From: Physcomitrium patens
Lineage: Eukaryota; Streptophyta; Bryopsida; Funariales; Funariaceae
DNA length: 64,000 nucleotides
Assembly (NCBI RefSeq): GCF_000002425.4
Contig: NC_037253.1
Location: 19,415,602 to 19,479,601, forward strand
Reading direction: 5' to 3'
The translations under genes and the position numbers were made by a program. The notes below the pieces were generated by a model that was given only the letters and a program-made list of their open reading frames with translations, was not told where the DNA came from and ran no database searches. Shown in pieces: positions 48,431 through 62,394 of the stretch (its first letter is position 1; each line of letters starts with the position of its first letter).

Positions 48431-51400
48431 TCCCCTGCCCATTCGTGCACTGCGCACATTCGGCTGAGTCTACATCCTCTGGACTCTTTCCTCTTGAGTT
48501 GAATTAACGAACAGGATCGGGATACCTGCCCAGGTTCGAGGCTTCATCGGAATCTACAACTCTGTAAGATTACCGAAAAAAACAATGTCACCAACAACAA
48601 CAAAATACCCTTCAAAACTAACGCGGAAATCAACAATTAGGTTGAGCATCTCGTTCACGGCGCTAGAAAACATGCTGCTCCTTCGACTACAGGGTTCATG
48701 TTCGACAGAGCCGTCACGCATCATATTTGTGAGTGATTTCATTGTTAGTCATCGGAGCCACCTCGTAATCCACGCCGCCATCGTAGGGTCAACGATTTGA
48801 CTTGGTGGTGTCGGATGGTAATTTCGTTGCTGTTTCCTTCTGGCAGGATCCCTTTTCACACCGTGTCCTTTTACCCACCATGGGGACCCAGTTCTCAAGG
48901 GTGGCGTTGGAGGAATTTTGTATTGTGACATAAAAGATAATTTTCTAGTTTTGAAGACCATGGAGTCCAACTGTCAGTTCTGCTTCTAAGATGTGGAAGA
49001 TTTTGCTGGAGGGTCAGGAGTTTTCATTATGCTTTAGAACGTGGTCAAACTTGACACTTTCAAGTTTTATTGTAGATTGTCCATGCTTAGATAGCAAGCA
49101 TATTAGACTTGCCTATCTTTTTTTCTTCAAAACTTTAACAAAGTTCAAAAAAAATCTCAATATTTTACATAAATAATCACTTTAAAATACAATATTATAA
49201 CCTTTAATTATATAGATTCATATAGAAGATGCATATTGTCCACTAAGTGCTTCTTTTTACTTTTTAAAACATACTATATACTTAAAAAATTCTAAATGCT
49301 AAATCAAATTTCTCAATCTATTACTTATTAGTACCTCAACACCCTTCTTGTATTTGTTAAATTTCTTTTTATTGTATTTTCTTTAGTCTAATGAGAATCT
49401 ACTATCAACTGATTAGTGAAAAGCCTTCATATGTGATCAATAAATAGGTCTTATCATTTGATCCAATAAGAATTGTATATATATGGTTAACAAATAGGCA
49501 TTGTCATTTGATCCATCAAGAAGTCTTGGAAGTCTTTGTATGTCTACCTTATTTAAGCTATCCTATTCTACAAATCCAAGTCATTTGAAATTAGAAAAAA
49601 ATATTTTGGATGTTAACAAAAAAAAAATGGTTTGTAATAAGATGCTATTAAATAACTTATCTTGCTATAAAAAAATAAAAATTAATTTTTTTATTCGTAT
49701 AAATTCAAATTTTTAATTTAAGATAGTCTTTTAATAACAACCACTATATTTCTTACTATTTTTTTATTTTTTTATCAAGAATTAAAATTTTAAAGAATGA
49801 TTATTAGATAAATTTGTTGATATACTTTCTTATTAATATAGAATAACTATATTAGAAATTTGAAAAAATGTAATATATATTAATTTATTTATTTATATTT
49901 ATTTCTTACAATTTTTTTGCTAGTAGAATTAAATATTTTTTTATACATTTATTTTATAATATTAATAATTATTAATAATAAAAATACTTCTACTGAAGTT
50001 ACAATCAACACAACTTATGAAACACAGATAATTGCTTTTGATAATTTGATTACCATGTAGGTATCAATTAGCCTCTTGTCTGGGTCCAGTATGCATGTTA
50101 ACATGTCAATTGACATAGTTACGTTCACAAATTTTGGAGGCTATATCTCAATACTAGGGAAAATAAGAAGCCATGTGCTTTTCTACAAATATTAAGATCT
50201 TTATAATAATAATAATACCTCTTGTACAACTGTATATATAAAGATACACCTACTTTAATTATTAAATATTCACAAGTCAAATTTGATGCGAATTGATGAT
50301 ATTTTTTGCAATATAGATAACAACCTTCATGCATTTAAATAAAAACTATATTATTAATTTTATTTTATATAGATAAATTCTTTTCTAAATTATTAATTCA
50401 TATTTTAGCATACATTAGTATACGCTAATAAAGATGGAAAAAAGAAAAAAGAAAAGAAAAGAAAAGAAAAACTAGCACAATCTTATCAAACTTAAAATAA
50501 AGGTCAAAATGATTATATTTGTTTCAAGGAGTAATATTTAATTACTATCCATTTAAAATTTTAAATCTTATATTCTATTTTTTTTAATGTAAAGATTTAA
50601 AATAAGATTTTATAAAAAATATTATTTAATTATTTATAAATACAATAGAAGAAAATTATATCTATGCATTGCTTAAGCAAAGGTACCAATTTTATGAGCA
50701 TTAAACTTGATATCAATTGCAAATTCCTTAAATATTTTAAAACAACCAAACATTATAAAATTTTTTTAATAAACCAAAAAATATATAAAAAACTAAAATA
50801 TTTAATTCTTTTTTAAAATATAAGAACCATGTTAAATATTTTAAAATACATCTAAAAAAGATATTGCTATGATTGTAGATAAATTTTTTGATTCTTCAAA
50901 TTGACAAAAACAAGAGGTTCTTGGTATATACAAAAAAATCCAAGTATACAACATTGTAGGTAATAAAGACCTCATCATTTCCAAAGGCCAACAAGGCCCT
51001 CATGAAGAAGCCAATAGTTGTACAAGATGGTGAAGGTTAGGAGGTGAGTCAACAATTGATTGTTGTTCATACCATAGAAGCTGTAGACATAATAAAAGCC
51101 AATATTATGACTAAATCTATGGCTTAATCAGGAATACAAAAAAAGAAAGGCATATAATCATATATTGATATTTAAGAATTTAAGATGTTGATTACAAAAA
51201 GTGCATCATTTTAATAATGAAGCATCTATTACTTTTTTAAAAATATGTTTTTTGTTTTAATATATTCTAATAACTAGTCATTAATTGCGACTAAACTTGA
51301 CAATTCTATTGATGGTGGATATTTAATTTTCACTCAAAGATTGAACATATGTCTTGAAGTGACAATGGTTATTTTAATGCCATTTAGATAAGGTTGAACA

Positions 51401-51465
51401 CATTCTTCTTTCATCATGTAAATAGATAATAAAGCAACCATACAATTATTAAAACTTATAAGTAT
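48431..51465. other. Receptor-kinase 3' flank grading into AT-rich DNA
   Basis: 48.4-48.95 kb is likely 3' UTR. 49-50.95 kb is very AT-rich and contains an imperfect duplication of a ~30-bp unit (about 49441-49471 and 49493-49521) and an A/G-rich tract near 50435-50470. From about 50.95 kb coding-like but interrupted sequence appears, possibly transposon remnants; I cannot name a domain. Confidence 0.5.
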
Positions 51466-51977
51466 TAGGGACAAGAACTTGATGAAAGAAAATTAACAAG
51501 TATAACAAAATGGAAATAAAGAAGTATGTATATTAAAAGAAAACTGAAATGGCTATTGCCAAAAGTCAAGGAAACTAGAGACTCTTGAATCTAGACTAGA
51601 ATCAAGAGAAGAATTGACAAGAGTGCAGAGGGCTTCATTCTTGCCTCTATATATACTATGTGACTAGGAGCTACATGGTGATGTCCTATAGAACCTCTAA
51701 TATGTGTTGACTTTGCAAGATACATGCCTTAACTTACAATGCAAGTTTTCTATATGTGTACCATATAGTAAGCTTGTTCTTCAAGCTATTAACATGTGTG
51801 GCACATGGCTAACTTGTTGACCACGTTTCTAACCTAAAAAGTCAATTATAGACACCTATAAAGTCAAAGCAATGTCTATGAAGCTTCTATAGAAGATATT
51901 ATGGAATTAACTTATTTTTATCTACTTTTATCTAATCATGTAGATAATTATTGGTTTACATGTGTATGTCTGTGACA
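51466..51977 (-). repeat. Diverged solo LTR of the same gypsy family (minus orientation)
   Basis: On the minus strand it starts TGTCACAGACATAC and runs through the family's landmarks in order: the Tn-AGTAG tract, a GAAGCTTC block, TTGACTTTATAGG, TTGACTTTGCAAG near the middle, a TATATATAG box and a CATCAAGTTCTTGTCC end. It lacks the final few bases of the LTR. No gag or pol belonging to it flanks either side, so it is a solo or truncated LTR, more diverged than the copies at 10-21 kb. Confidence 0.85.
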
Positions 51978-54900
51978 ATAAATTATGTTTCAGGGTTTAA
52001 TAGTTCTTATTTAGTAATATATTTTCTTCTTATTTAACATTATATTTAAATTTTATTTATATATTGTCAAAGAAGATATAGCTAAAAAGATTGTGACTCA
52101 TCAATATGATATGATTTTATAATAAATACAATAGAATATCATAATTAGTTTATAATAATTGTTATTTTTTAATACTCTCATTTAAACAAAGTGTGATATA
52201 GGATTGATTCTCCTTTGCATATACCAATCATTGGAAGATGTTAAACAAGCTTTGATCCTAATAGAGCTTATATAAATAGATCAGCTCTCATTTAGATTGT
52301 TGGATACTTATTGAATTGAATGTTTTTGTGAGCTACTAGTTTACAAATGAAGTAGTAAAAAATAATTATATATATTTTGTACAAAAGTGAAATTTTGTAG
52401 TATCAATTAAAACTAAGACACACTAATTGTCACACCAAATAAAAGTGACACTATTTACAATTTCAATTAAAGCAGATTGTATAGCAAGTATCAAAGCCAA
52501 ATTATTTTTGAAGCCATCAAAGCCATAACCATATGTTTGACTTTGATACTAGAAAAGATAGTAGATCTTTAGCGAGTAGAATATCAACTAATATTGCCTT
52601 GAGTCAAAAAGAATATGTAGCCTAAAGTAGAGCAATGTTGGTCTATTTTGCTAGTCTAGTTGGTATTGCTGAAGCCAAATAAGTACAAAGGTATATTATA
52701 TAGTAGTATTCTAGTTTATATTTGAGCAAAACATGGATATAATAAAAGATATGCTTATAAGCTTAGATATGTTTTTGGCTGAGATTATGTATATATTGAA
52801 ATAAAATACTAACCTTGAAGGCCAAATTGGATTAGGTGGAAATGTTGGCTCAATTGAAGTAACACACATTGTGGACAAATGAAAAGGAAATTTGTGAGTC
52901 AGGGTTATCAATGATTTGCTTGGGGTAGTAAGCTATAAAGAAGAGTGTTCTAAGGGCAATAGAAATAAAGATGGATTGAATATGAAAGAATCCAAATTTG
53001 ACCAAATTTTATTTGAAGTAGAAGTTCTAGGTGATTTAGAGCCAACCATAGTGAATGTTGCAGATGACTTGTAGGCTAAGGATGTAGTGGACTTTGTCAA
53101 AGCTGAAGAGTAAAAATTTGGAGTGAAGTTGATTCTTAATTGATTGGAGAAGGAGGAGGCAATTGTTAGCAATCATAGTTTTATTGACATATAATGTGAG
53201 TATAGCAAAGTCATGGCTATGGTGGAGGTAGTATATGTTGTGATTGACAATGGAATTAACAAAGCCAAAAGTGACTAGAATGGAGTTGATAACTTTGAAC
53301 CACTTTCAAGGAGACTAGTTGTGCTCATAGAAGGTTTTCTTGAGGTAACATATGAAGCCATGGTGCAGAGAAGTGACACCATCTAGGATTTGTATTTAAT
53401 TCTTTTTGCAAAATAAACTATTAAAGAAAGTTGTTTTAACATCCAATTGATAGACATAGAGGTTTATTTGAACTGTAAGGGCCAAAATTAGCCGAATGGA
53501 TTAGACGTAGACAAGAGAAAAGAAGGTTTCAAAATAGTCAAGCCCCAAAATTTGAATGAAGCTATGAATAATGAATACATATAAGAGGAAGAGATATGAG
53601 AGGAAAGAAAAACATTCTAATGAAGCTTTAACAAAATATATTGACAAACAAATTTAATTTGATGCAAATTAATCTAGTACTATAGTCCATAATTTGCAAA
53701 TATGATGGTACTACAACTTTTTAGATGTAAGAACAAGTTGTGAAGTTTGCATGTTTAACATCACATTATAATCATAAAAATATGACCAAGACATAATAAA
53801 TGCAATTATATTTACAAATGATCTATTGAACTTGTAGAGAAAAATAATGTAAAACTTAGAATACATATCAAGAATCTTTTTAGTTAAAAACATATCATTA
53901 GGCCAAACTAAGATGTCAATATATTATAAAATTGATTTCCATATCACTAGATGAAGTAGAAGAATAATTATTCTTGCTTAACATTCATCATATTAAGGAT
54001 GTAAGGAGAGTGGGGGGATTATATTAGTGAAAGAGAATTATGTAATTATATAATTTATTTATTTTTAATACATCTTTTTGAAATTTTTATATATATTATG
54101 GCTTGAATTAAACAAAGAAAATTACAAATATTGACAAGTGTTTTTTTATCTAATTTTTTTTTTGATAACTTGATCAAAAAGAACAAGTTGTAATTATGAT
54201 TAATACTATAATTCTACTTAATAAGTAAAAACATAGTTTATATGAGTTTGAATTTTGTAATGGATGTTGTTATAACTCTTGTATTTTGAGTACCATACTG
54301 TTTTAAAATCATCTAATAACAAAGTTTTTAACCTTTTAATAATGTTTTTTGAGCCAACTTCCACTGTCTTCAGTCTTAGAAGGTAGCTTTGTAAGGTCAG
54401 AGTTCTAAAGCCTTCTGAAGTTCCCTTAGTGTAATTGTCTTTTAGAAGCCTTGGAGATAGCATCAAGCAAAAAGAGGCTATGACATAAACTAGGTCATGT
54501 TTTAGTTACAATCATAATTATGGCAACTTAAGTCTTGAACATGACTATTTAAACAAACATTGATTAAATAGTTCCTTTTAATTTTCATAGACCTTCCTAA
54601 CAACCTTATACACAGGTTGGAAATAAAATACATTCCACCTTATTTTTTTCACATTAACTCTGGACTGTTTTTTCTTTAGTATAAAGCCACCTAAAGGATC
54701 CTTTTCAATTTCAAATGGTCACAAGATTTATATTTTGCAAACTCTCACCTTCTCCCATAAACCTAAAGACCTCAATATTATATGCACTTCAAAATTCAAC
54801 ACCCACTTACATTTCCATCTCCATGAATGTGCTTTGTTTGATTTAGATCTATTAGTGTTTACTCAAAATATACACTTTGCGCACGATAAGGACAGGGCAG

Positions 54901-55601
54901 TCCACCTTACTCATTTGTCGATAGCACGACTCCTACCATTAAGAATACTGTCAATGTCAAGTGAATTGAGACACATATGACATAATATATGTCCATCGTT
55001 AATAAAGACAGCACAGGATTATCGACTTCGGTTCCTGAAAAGGAAAAGTTTCAATTCAAGAGCAAGCCACTATTCTAACTGCTGTTGTTCAATATATAAC
55101 AAGGAATGGAACTCGACACAACCTCATACAAGCGTCTTAGCGAGTTTGATAAGCATGCATATCTTTCTGCACTTGAAATAGCGGACGACCAGCTCGGATG
55201 AAGGGGTAATCAAGGGATGCCCGTGGGAGCAGTCGTTAAGAAATACACAGTAGGTCTGCTTGTGTTAATGCTTGGAAACTGAACCACGCTATCAACGTAC
55301 TCAGCCGAAGATTGAAGTATTTAGAACTGTATTCAGAACATAAGAAACAGAAGTGAACAAAGAAAACTCATAAAACAAAATCACGCATTCCAACTCATGA
55401 TGTAGGGGAAATTGTAAATGATTGTGTAAATGTGGTACATTATTTGCAGAATTGCAGGGGCTTAACTGGCCCCTCAATCAAGTACATCATCAAAGCTTCA
55501 TGAAAGACAATTGAGCATTTTCCCAGTAAGTTATTGGGCATCATGAGCTGGATGAAGAAAGCAAAAGGAAGAAAATTATAAAAAAAAATCTCACCAGTGA
55601 C
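51978..55601. other. AT-rich DNA with transposon debris; no intact gene
   Basis: Apart from the copia-like remnant listed separately, 52.8-53.4 kb has coding-like codon texture with several stops on the plus strand but no domain I recognise. 53.5-54.7 kb is AT-rich. The last few hundred bases before 55602 are probably the 3' UTR of the V-ATPase H gene. Confidence 0.5.
52533..52682 (+). mobile_element. Short degenerate Ty1/copia RNase H-like fragment
   Basis: Read from 52533 in one frame with an in-frame TAA at 52623-52625, the stretch gives IALSQKEYVA and later LVGIAEAK. These resemble the LSxxEAEYxA...EA(x)W block near the end of copia RNase H. It is about 50 codons long with no recognisable LTRs. 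Tentative. Confidence 0.4.
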
Positions 55602-58600
55602 TTATTGCATGTAGCTTGCATACTTGGCACTAAGTAACACTTTCTGCACGCATAGAAGGGCTTGCGTTGCAACCTCAGGATTGGGATGCGACATATGCTT
55701 CATCACCCGCTCCTTGGCCTTCAAATCAAGGATGATCCCTCGACCAGCTGGATGATTTTGAATAAACTGGGCTATATCGTGGCAAGCCACTGCAAGGGTT
55801 TTAGGATCTCGGGAGTTGTCCAATAACGTAATCAAAATACGTAGTACCTTCACGCACAGCCAACGACAATCTTTAGGAACGTGCGAGAAATTTTGTTCGA
55901 TTCATTAAAAAACTAAGAGTTGAATGGACGTGCACGCGTATATATATTTGTGTATATGTGTCAATTGCAATTTTGTTAGCAAGAGACGGAGTGAGCCAGA
56001 GAGACAAGGAAGGAGAAGAATATGGAAGAAAGAGAACAACATTGAAGACGTCAAGAAGAACCTGAAAGTCGCTTTCTTCAAACTTGGAGATGTTCTCACG
56101 CCAGAACACAGGATCTTTGTGCATTGGAGACCAATCCAGATTCCCGGAGAATACTTCACCTTTGTACCTGTCAAATGAGCTCAACTTGCGTATAATATCC
56201 TTCAAAGCTGCGTCTACTACATCCAACGCTTGCAACAAGTCCTGCAAAAAGCACCCAAAGTGTGTGTTTGATGTTAGGTTCCTTCTTTGATGTCAATAAG
56301 GTTCAATGCGGAGGCATTTGAAAGGGATTACAAGCCACCGCTCAGCTCCACAATTAAATGTGGCAAGTTTAGTTTGGTAGTTTAAATATACAATCACCAT
56401 TCGCAGCTAAGAACAGAAATTAGTAGAAACTGACCTCGTCATTCCATGCTTGCAATTTCAAGCTCTGTACAACCTTGGACATGCCCAAATCTACCATCTC
56501 TGCAGCAAAGTTCCCCTTGCTTGAAAGGTTGTTTAATGCCATCATAGCAATTCTCACAACCTGTTGTACACAGTAGCTTGATCAGTCAGCATTCAAATAA
56601 CTAAAGATGCTGCAGAGGAATACTTTCTCCTAATTGAAGCAACTCAGAGTAACTGAGAGATAAAGAGGTACAAAGATGAGATTTGCAAACTGCAGTTTTG
56701 CCATTGATTAACTATCATGTAATCTGCCGAACGAAAAGAGAGAAATCGCAATGCACAGCACAATACAGCTGTCATGAAGTTTATTCCCAATCCCACTGTG
56801 CAAGCGTATTAAAAAGACTTTGTTGCTTGAGAAAACAAACTCAAAAGCAAGACATTACAAACTAAAGCTCTGTAGGTTGCATCAAAAACACCTTTTCTTT
56901 AGTGGATATCTTCACAACTTCCACTAGGCGGGATATGACTCTCGCTGTGGAAAACGATTCCACAACACCATCATAAAAAGATAGAAGCCATATGCACAGC
57001 AACGCCTCATACAGCAGCTGCAACAATTAGGGGCTTGAGAAGTTGTTAGAATAAAATCTGTACGTCAGTTTCAAAAAGGAAAACAAGAGGATCATAGAAG
57101 TTCACAGACAACTAAGAGAAACTTAAATCTAATCTACCTAAACACCCTATAAGAAAAAGCTTAGACACCACAACACTATCGGCAGTAAAAGTGCATCATT
57201 AATAACAGCAATAGGAGGGGGAGGATAATGACCTGAATGTATTGCTGGTTGGTAGCAGGGGTAACTAAGGGAGCTAGAAGCTTGACGCCATCAGCCTTCA
57301 CAAACATAGCTCGCACTTTTGAAACACGTAAGAGGGTTGCCAAAGAGCTCACAGCAGTGGGAATCCCCCGAGATGGATGTGACGGGTTTCTTAGCTGCAC
57401 ACAGATGCCACCGGTTAAATTATTTATGAATTAAACTTCAAGCTATATTGAATGTTATTGCAAGAAACGAACCACGCCATGATGAATCTGCTAGTCAAAT
57501 CAAACAGCCCTAAATGAAGCTTCCTAAACCAAACAGGTAGGACCTCTACCTGTGTGATGAGCCAATCCAGAACACTCCGGAGAACCTCGTTAAATGTGTC
57601 TGCCTTTTTCTGTGAAGCTGTAATATCTTCAAGATCTGTCTCTTCATACTGCCGGGCACTGCAACACCCTAGCCACAAACTTGATCAGTCAAGCACCTCG
57701 CGGATATAAAAAGGAATTGTGCTTATTCATGTGAAATATTGGTGAGACATTACCATTCAACGTAAAAATAACTTTTAAAGCGTTCTCTGACCAAAGAAAA
57801 GGCACATCTATAAATGCCCCTTCCGGTAACTAATGTCAGAATTATAGATTACTTACCTGATAATCAATGTGAGAATCTTGCAGCTCTTCTCTTGAATAAA
57901 CCAATTCTTCTTTGACAGCAACCTGAAGCAGACCCGCGGTAATATGATAAGTGGGAGGAGGAACTCTCTTTCTCTTTTTCTTTCTCTATCTCTAACACTC
58001 TCTCAGTACTTCAAAAATGAATGAGCCTGTAAATGAGCAGGAACTAACCTTACAAACGGTCGGTAAACATCCTCATTGTCTTGGAAAGACTTGTCATGAA
58101 ATAAACGAGCACGCGTTGGGTTCGCTGCCAAAATGAGGACAGAAATTTATTCAACTAAGTTATGATCATATAGCCCTCCCATGATATAGTATCCCCACAT
58201 TATCAAACGACACGTCGATGAACACTCTACATCATGTCTTTGAAGTCGCCGCTCATAAATACTAGATATCTATTACTTTAAACACATTCGACTTGCAAAT
58301 CGAGGCCGAGAATAGGAAGATATCAAAATTCAGTAAAATTCCAGCAATGGCAGTCTAACCCCAGTCCAGAAAACCACCAATTCACGATCATTTTGTGATT
58401 CCTGTCAACAAACTGTCGTGCACATACGAACTTAAGATCGCGTATTTTTTAGCAAAGTACCTGTGAGCATCTCGTCCACCATTGCGAGCATATATTCAAC
58501 AGTTTCCTGCTTGGAGATGTCTCGTAGAATGCCCACGAACACTTTGACGTAAGCTACTCCATTCTGCATTCCCAATTCAGGTACAAAGATTCTTAGAAAA

Positions 58601-59725
58601 ACAATATCAACAATCCGTACCGTAAGGAAACCAATATTTGGATTTCGCATTACGAACAGCAGCAATAAAAAAAACCATAAATCGACTCAAATGGTCTATT
58701 CTTGAAAACACGAAATTCTAGAAAACTAATACTAATTAAACATAGATGTAAATTTAAGTGAAGAAGATTCAGTACTCTACGAACCGCTAATGATAGACGT
58801 ATCTCCATATCACTTGTGACTGGAAAAATATACGATATTCTTAAGAAAGGGATCAAAACTAAGATTATAACAATGCAAGTTTCCAAAACTGAAATCCAAT
58901 TTAGATCCTGACATGAAGGTCATAATTGGTCTCTACAGTAAAACCCGGCAAATTTTGTTTTAGGTTTAACCGCAATCTACTCAAGATTGGTTGTTTTCTT
59001 GCTTGACGAACGGAACCAGTACAATCTACTCAGGTGTATACTATCTTCCTTCACAGAAACTCAGCGAGCAGCAGTTGAATTCGGTTCAGCTGCACACCGA
59101 ATTGGCAACATGGATCCACCCCAGTTGAGATAACAAGCCAGCACGTTTCTATCCAGATGCTAATCGCTAGGTAGAAGTGTCCTGCAGCTCTCGACCAGAG
59201 AGCAATGGCAGGGCAAGAAATTCAGCAAAACGTGAAAATATTTACCTCATCCAGCAATGCAGCTTGCACGTTGTCCGGACGGTGGTCATACCGCCTGAGT
59301 AGTTGCAATCCAGTGCTGTTGATCAGCTTGGCTGTCATGTACGTCTCCCATGGGATATCCCTTTTCAACACCTACAACAATCAAATCATCTCTCCATCAG
59401 TCCTACTATTGCGCACAACCAAACCCACCATCCATCACTCAAAAAACCAATCTCCCTACCATTAAACCTAAAATCCCTCACTGGATCGTCTCCTCCTCTG
59501 TCGTTGCCCTAATCCTCACCTCTGACCCCATCCCGACCAACATTCCTTTCACCACTTCCCATCACCACCGCTTGCCATACCCCGAATAAGCTGCCCTCTA
59601 TCACACTACGAATCACTGCTACACACCACAAAATCACGTCACCGCAAAAATCTACTACTACCCAAACATGAAAATCACAATCTCCACAGTTGTTTCACCT
59701 CCTCTCTAGTAAGCTCGGTGTCCAT
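55602..59725 (-). CDS. VHA-H: V-type proton ATPase subunit H
   Basis: Subunit H sits at the V1-Vo interface of the vacuolar proton pump; it is needed for ATP-driven proton transport and silences free V1. Exons (minus order): 59725-59699, 59371-59246, 58563-58461, 58124-58049, 57922-57857, 57658-57550, 57394-57233, 57017-56892, 56560-56435, 56241-56062, 55847-55602. They join in phase to 448 aa; Arabidopsis VHA-H has about 441. Family blocks seen: [17 protein letters not shown] at the N-terminus, EETVEY-like [27 protein letters not shown], the HEAT-repeat middle, and [19 protein letters not shown] with KYASYMQ at the C-terminus. The 27-nt first coding exon (MDTELTREE) matches the usual position of the first intron in this family. 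It is a single all-helical armadillo/HEAT protein, cytosolic side. The 5' leader contains a CT/CG-rich tract (59781-59822). Confidence 0.96.
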
Positions 59726-62394
59726 GACGCTCGATCAATTGATCGATCTTGCCCTCTCAAGCTCTCTCAATCCCTTGCTTCTCGCTCGCTCTCTCTCTCT
59801 CTCTCGCTCTCGCTCGCTCGCTGATGTCAATCAAAAGCACCGCTGGTGCTGGAGATCTGGCCTCATTAAACACCACAGAGTGACAGACGAAGAGTGCAAA
59901 GCCGATTGAAAGAGAAAGCAAACAGGGGAGAAGGTAAGCAAAGCACAGCTAAGCTAGGGCAGACCACGAGAAACAACGGACGATTTAAGGACGAAGGCCT
60001 TTGAACTCCGCTTCAGGCTCGGCCATATGTACACAACCAAACCCATTCTTCGATTGCCAGTGTGAACGCGTTCCGTCTCTCCCGTCTCTACCGGCTACTG
60101 ATACCCTCAACTGATACCACTACATATATCCTTATTGATACCCGTTAATATTCCGAGGCGAAGATGTTACCGGGCTCGGGCGTCGTGATGCCTGGTATCT
60201 GGTTGGCGATGTCGCAGCCCGAGTATCACCCAGGTGTAACTCTCTTAACTGTTCAACCTCATGGATTGTTTAGAGAAGAATTTGTAGTTACACAGTAAGT
60301 GTGACAACTCCACATGTCAATCTTGTTTCAAATAAACGTGGACTAAAATTCTGAGTCTTGAAAAAGATACTTCCCGGGCTTGGTAAAATTTCCTAAGGTT
60401 AAATTAGTTGGGATTTATTGATGTCAGTAAATTCATGTTTTGCTTATACTTTTTTTTGCTTTGATGTGTGTTGTTTAATGTATCCATCGTGATAAGATTT
60501 TTTTTTTTTTTTTTAATTAAACCTTCAAAATTAAAATTCTAACTTCATGGGAAATGTAGATTAGACCTATGAAAATTTGAGCATGATTATACATGGTGTT
60601 TTTTAACTGTTTCTCTGCTTAAATCTAATGTGCAGATGTTTTGATTCTATCCATGTGATGGTTTTATAATGAGTAATCCATTTGAAATGCCTCAATATGT
60701 GTTATAATATTATTATAATAAATATTTTACACTACAATCTTAATCAATCTGATTTTATTTATGTCTCTATCTATGCATAAATAATAATTGAAATTCATGA
60801 ATTTTAATAGTTGAATCCTTTAAAATACAATTTACTTCAAAATATACTTGCATTGTAACTTTAATAAAACAATAATTATGTTCATAAATGTTATTTTAAA
60901 CCAAGGATTTTGTTGTCAACTCCAGCTCTTTCAAAATTCCTACATAGATAATACTTAAGGGACTTTCTGAAGAATTTCTCTTAGTTGCCAAAGAAGCAGT
61001 AGGCAGCCTTGGTCACACCTTAGACACTGGCCTTGACAATGGACACTCTCTGGAGCCTCAGTTTGCATGGCCATGAACTCAGGCACTGGTTGGGAGCTTG
61101 AACTCAGAGTGTCCAACCTCATGACAAATGTGAAGAAATTTGTGTACATTACTTATCTATACCTACCTATCAACTATTAATTTTGCCTATAGACTACTCA
61201 CTGTATCAAAAATTGCCCAACTTTAAACTTACATTATTCTTTCATGGATAACTCGCTAATATTGATCTTAAGAGATTAATTTTGATTATGCATTGAACTG
61301 ATCAGATAAGAGGTACTTGCCTCTGAATCTATACTACCAACAAAGGCACACTCAAATTCTAACGTCTTCAACAATTCTAACGTCTTCAACAAGACATGTG
61401 ATAAATTTGAACATCATCAAGCTATGGACCTAAACACATCTGTCAATGGGTACAATTCAATATCTGTGTCCACATCTGCTCATAATCTATGTTTAGATCA
61501 AATTGTCATTGCTGTTCTTTCTCAGCAGCAACTAATTTTTTCTTAGCTAATATTATTTTGGAGCAAGAATTTAGCAAAGCAGCTTCATGAGTAGGCTACA
61601 AAGCTCTCCTTCCAACACTTCCAAACTAACCTACAACCTACACAAATGGATCTTCTTTGGCATTGGCTTTATTAGAGAACTTGTTAATGTAAATTTCACT
61701 CCTCAATCCCAATTACAAGATGGCCTCAATGAAGAATTGCTTGTAATTGGTGGTATGAAGGGAAGTAAGCAATTAACAAGAACAAAAGATGAACAACCAC
61801 AAAACAATTGAAATGAATGACATGAAGCAAGTACACAATCAAAAACTAAGTCACAATTTGTTCATTGTATTTTTATCTGGTAAAAAGTAAAAGTAAAAAG
61901 AAAAAAGTAAGTTTTTAGATAGTTAAATTTATTATCTTTCCAATGACGTAAGGAACATATAAATCCGAATTACTATGAGTAAGTTATAAAGTTTTAAAAA
62001 AAAGGAAGTAAATAATTAAAAGTGAAGTGAAAATATTTTACCTCAAGGGTAACTTGCTTATAGATCAAGGGTTCGAGCTTCACCAAGGCTCATTGTAGTG
62101 TAAACCAGTTTTTTAAAGAAGCCTTGAGGCCTTAGTCTTATCTTCCTACCTACATCCAAGGTGCTACAACCCATATGGGACTTGTGCACCTCCCTTCTTA
62201 CAAGGATTATACTGGTCCTCATATTTTTTACTAGTAGAATTAATATTTTTGCATTTTTGACTTCACCATGGTATTTAAAAACACCCAATTAGCCTAGAAA
62301 CATTGAGTGGCCTTCAAACCTTGTTCCATTTCTTCATAATGGCTCCCCGAGTGATAAAACTTAATTTTACTAAAGTCTTGAAAATTACCCTAAA
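59726..62394. other. V-ATPase H promoter region and AT-rich intergenic DNA
   Basis: 59.73-60.3 kb is the likely 5' UTR/promoter, with a CTCTCT/CGCTCG tract at 59781-59822 of the kind common in plant leaders. 60.3-62.4 kb is AT-rich with T-runs. A 17-bp tandem duplication lies near 61356-61391. I see no gene. A minus-strand frame at 60955-61149 is uninterrupted for 64 codons but resembles no family I can name. Confidence 0.5.

Noticed and set aside
62058-62100. tRNA B-box-like GGGTTCGAGCTTC
   Set aside because: No matching A-box, no cloverleaf and no acceptor stem could be drawn.
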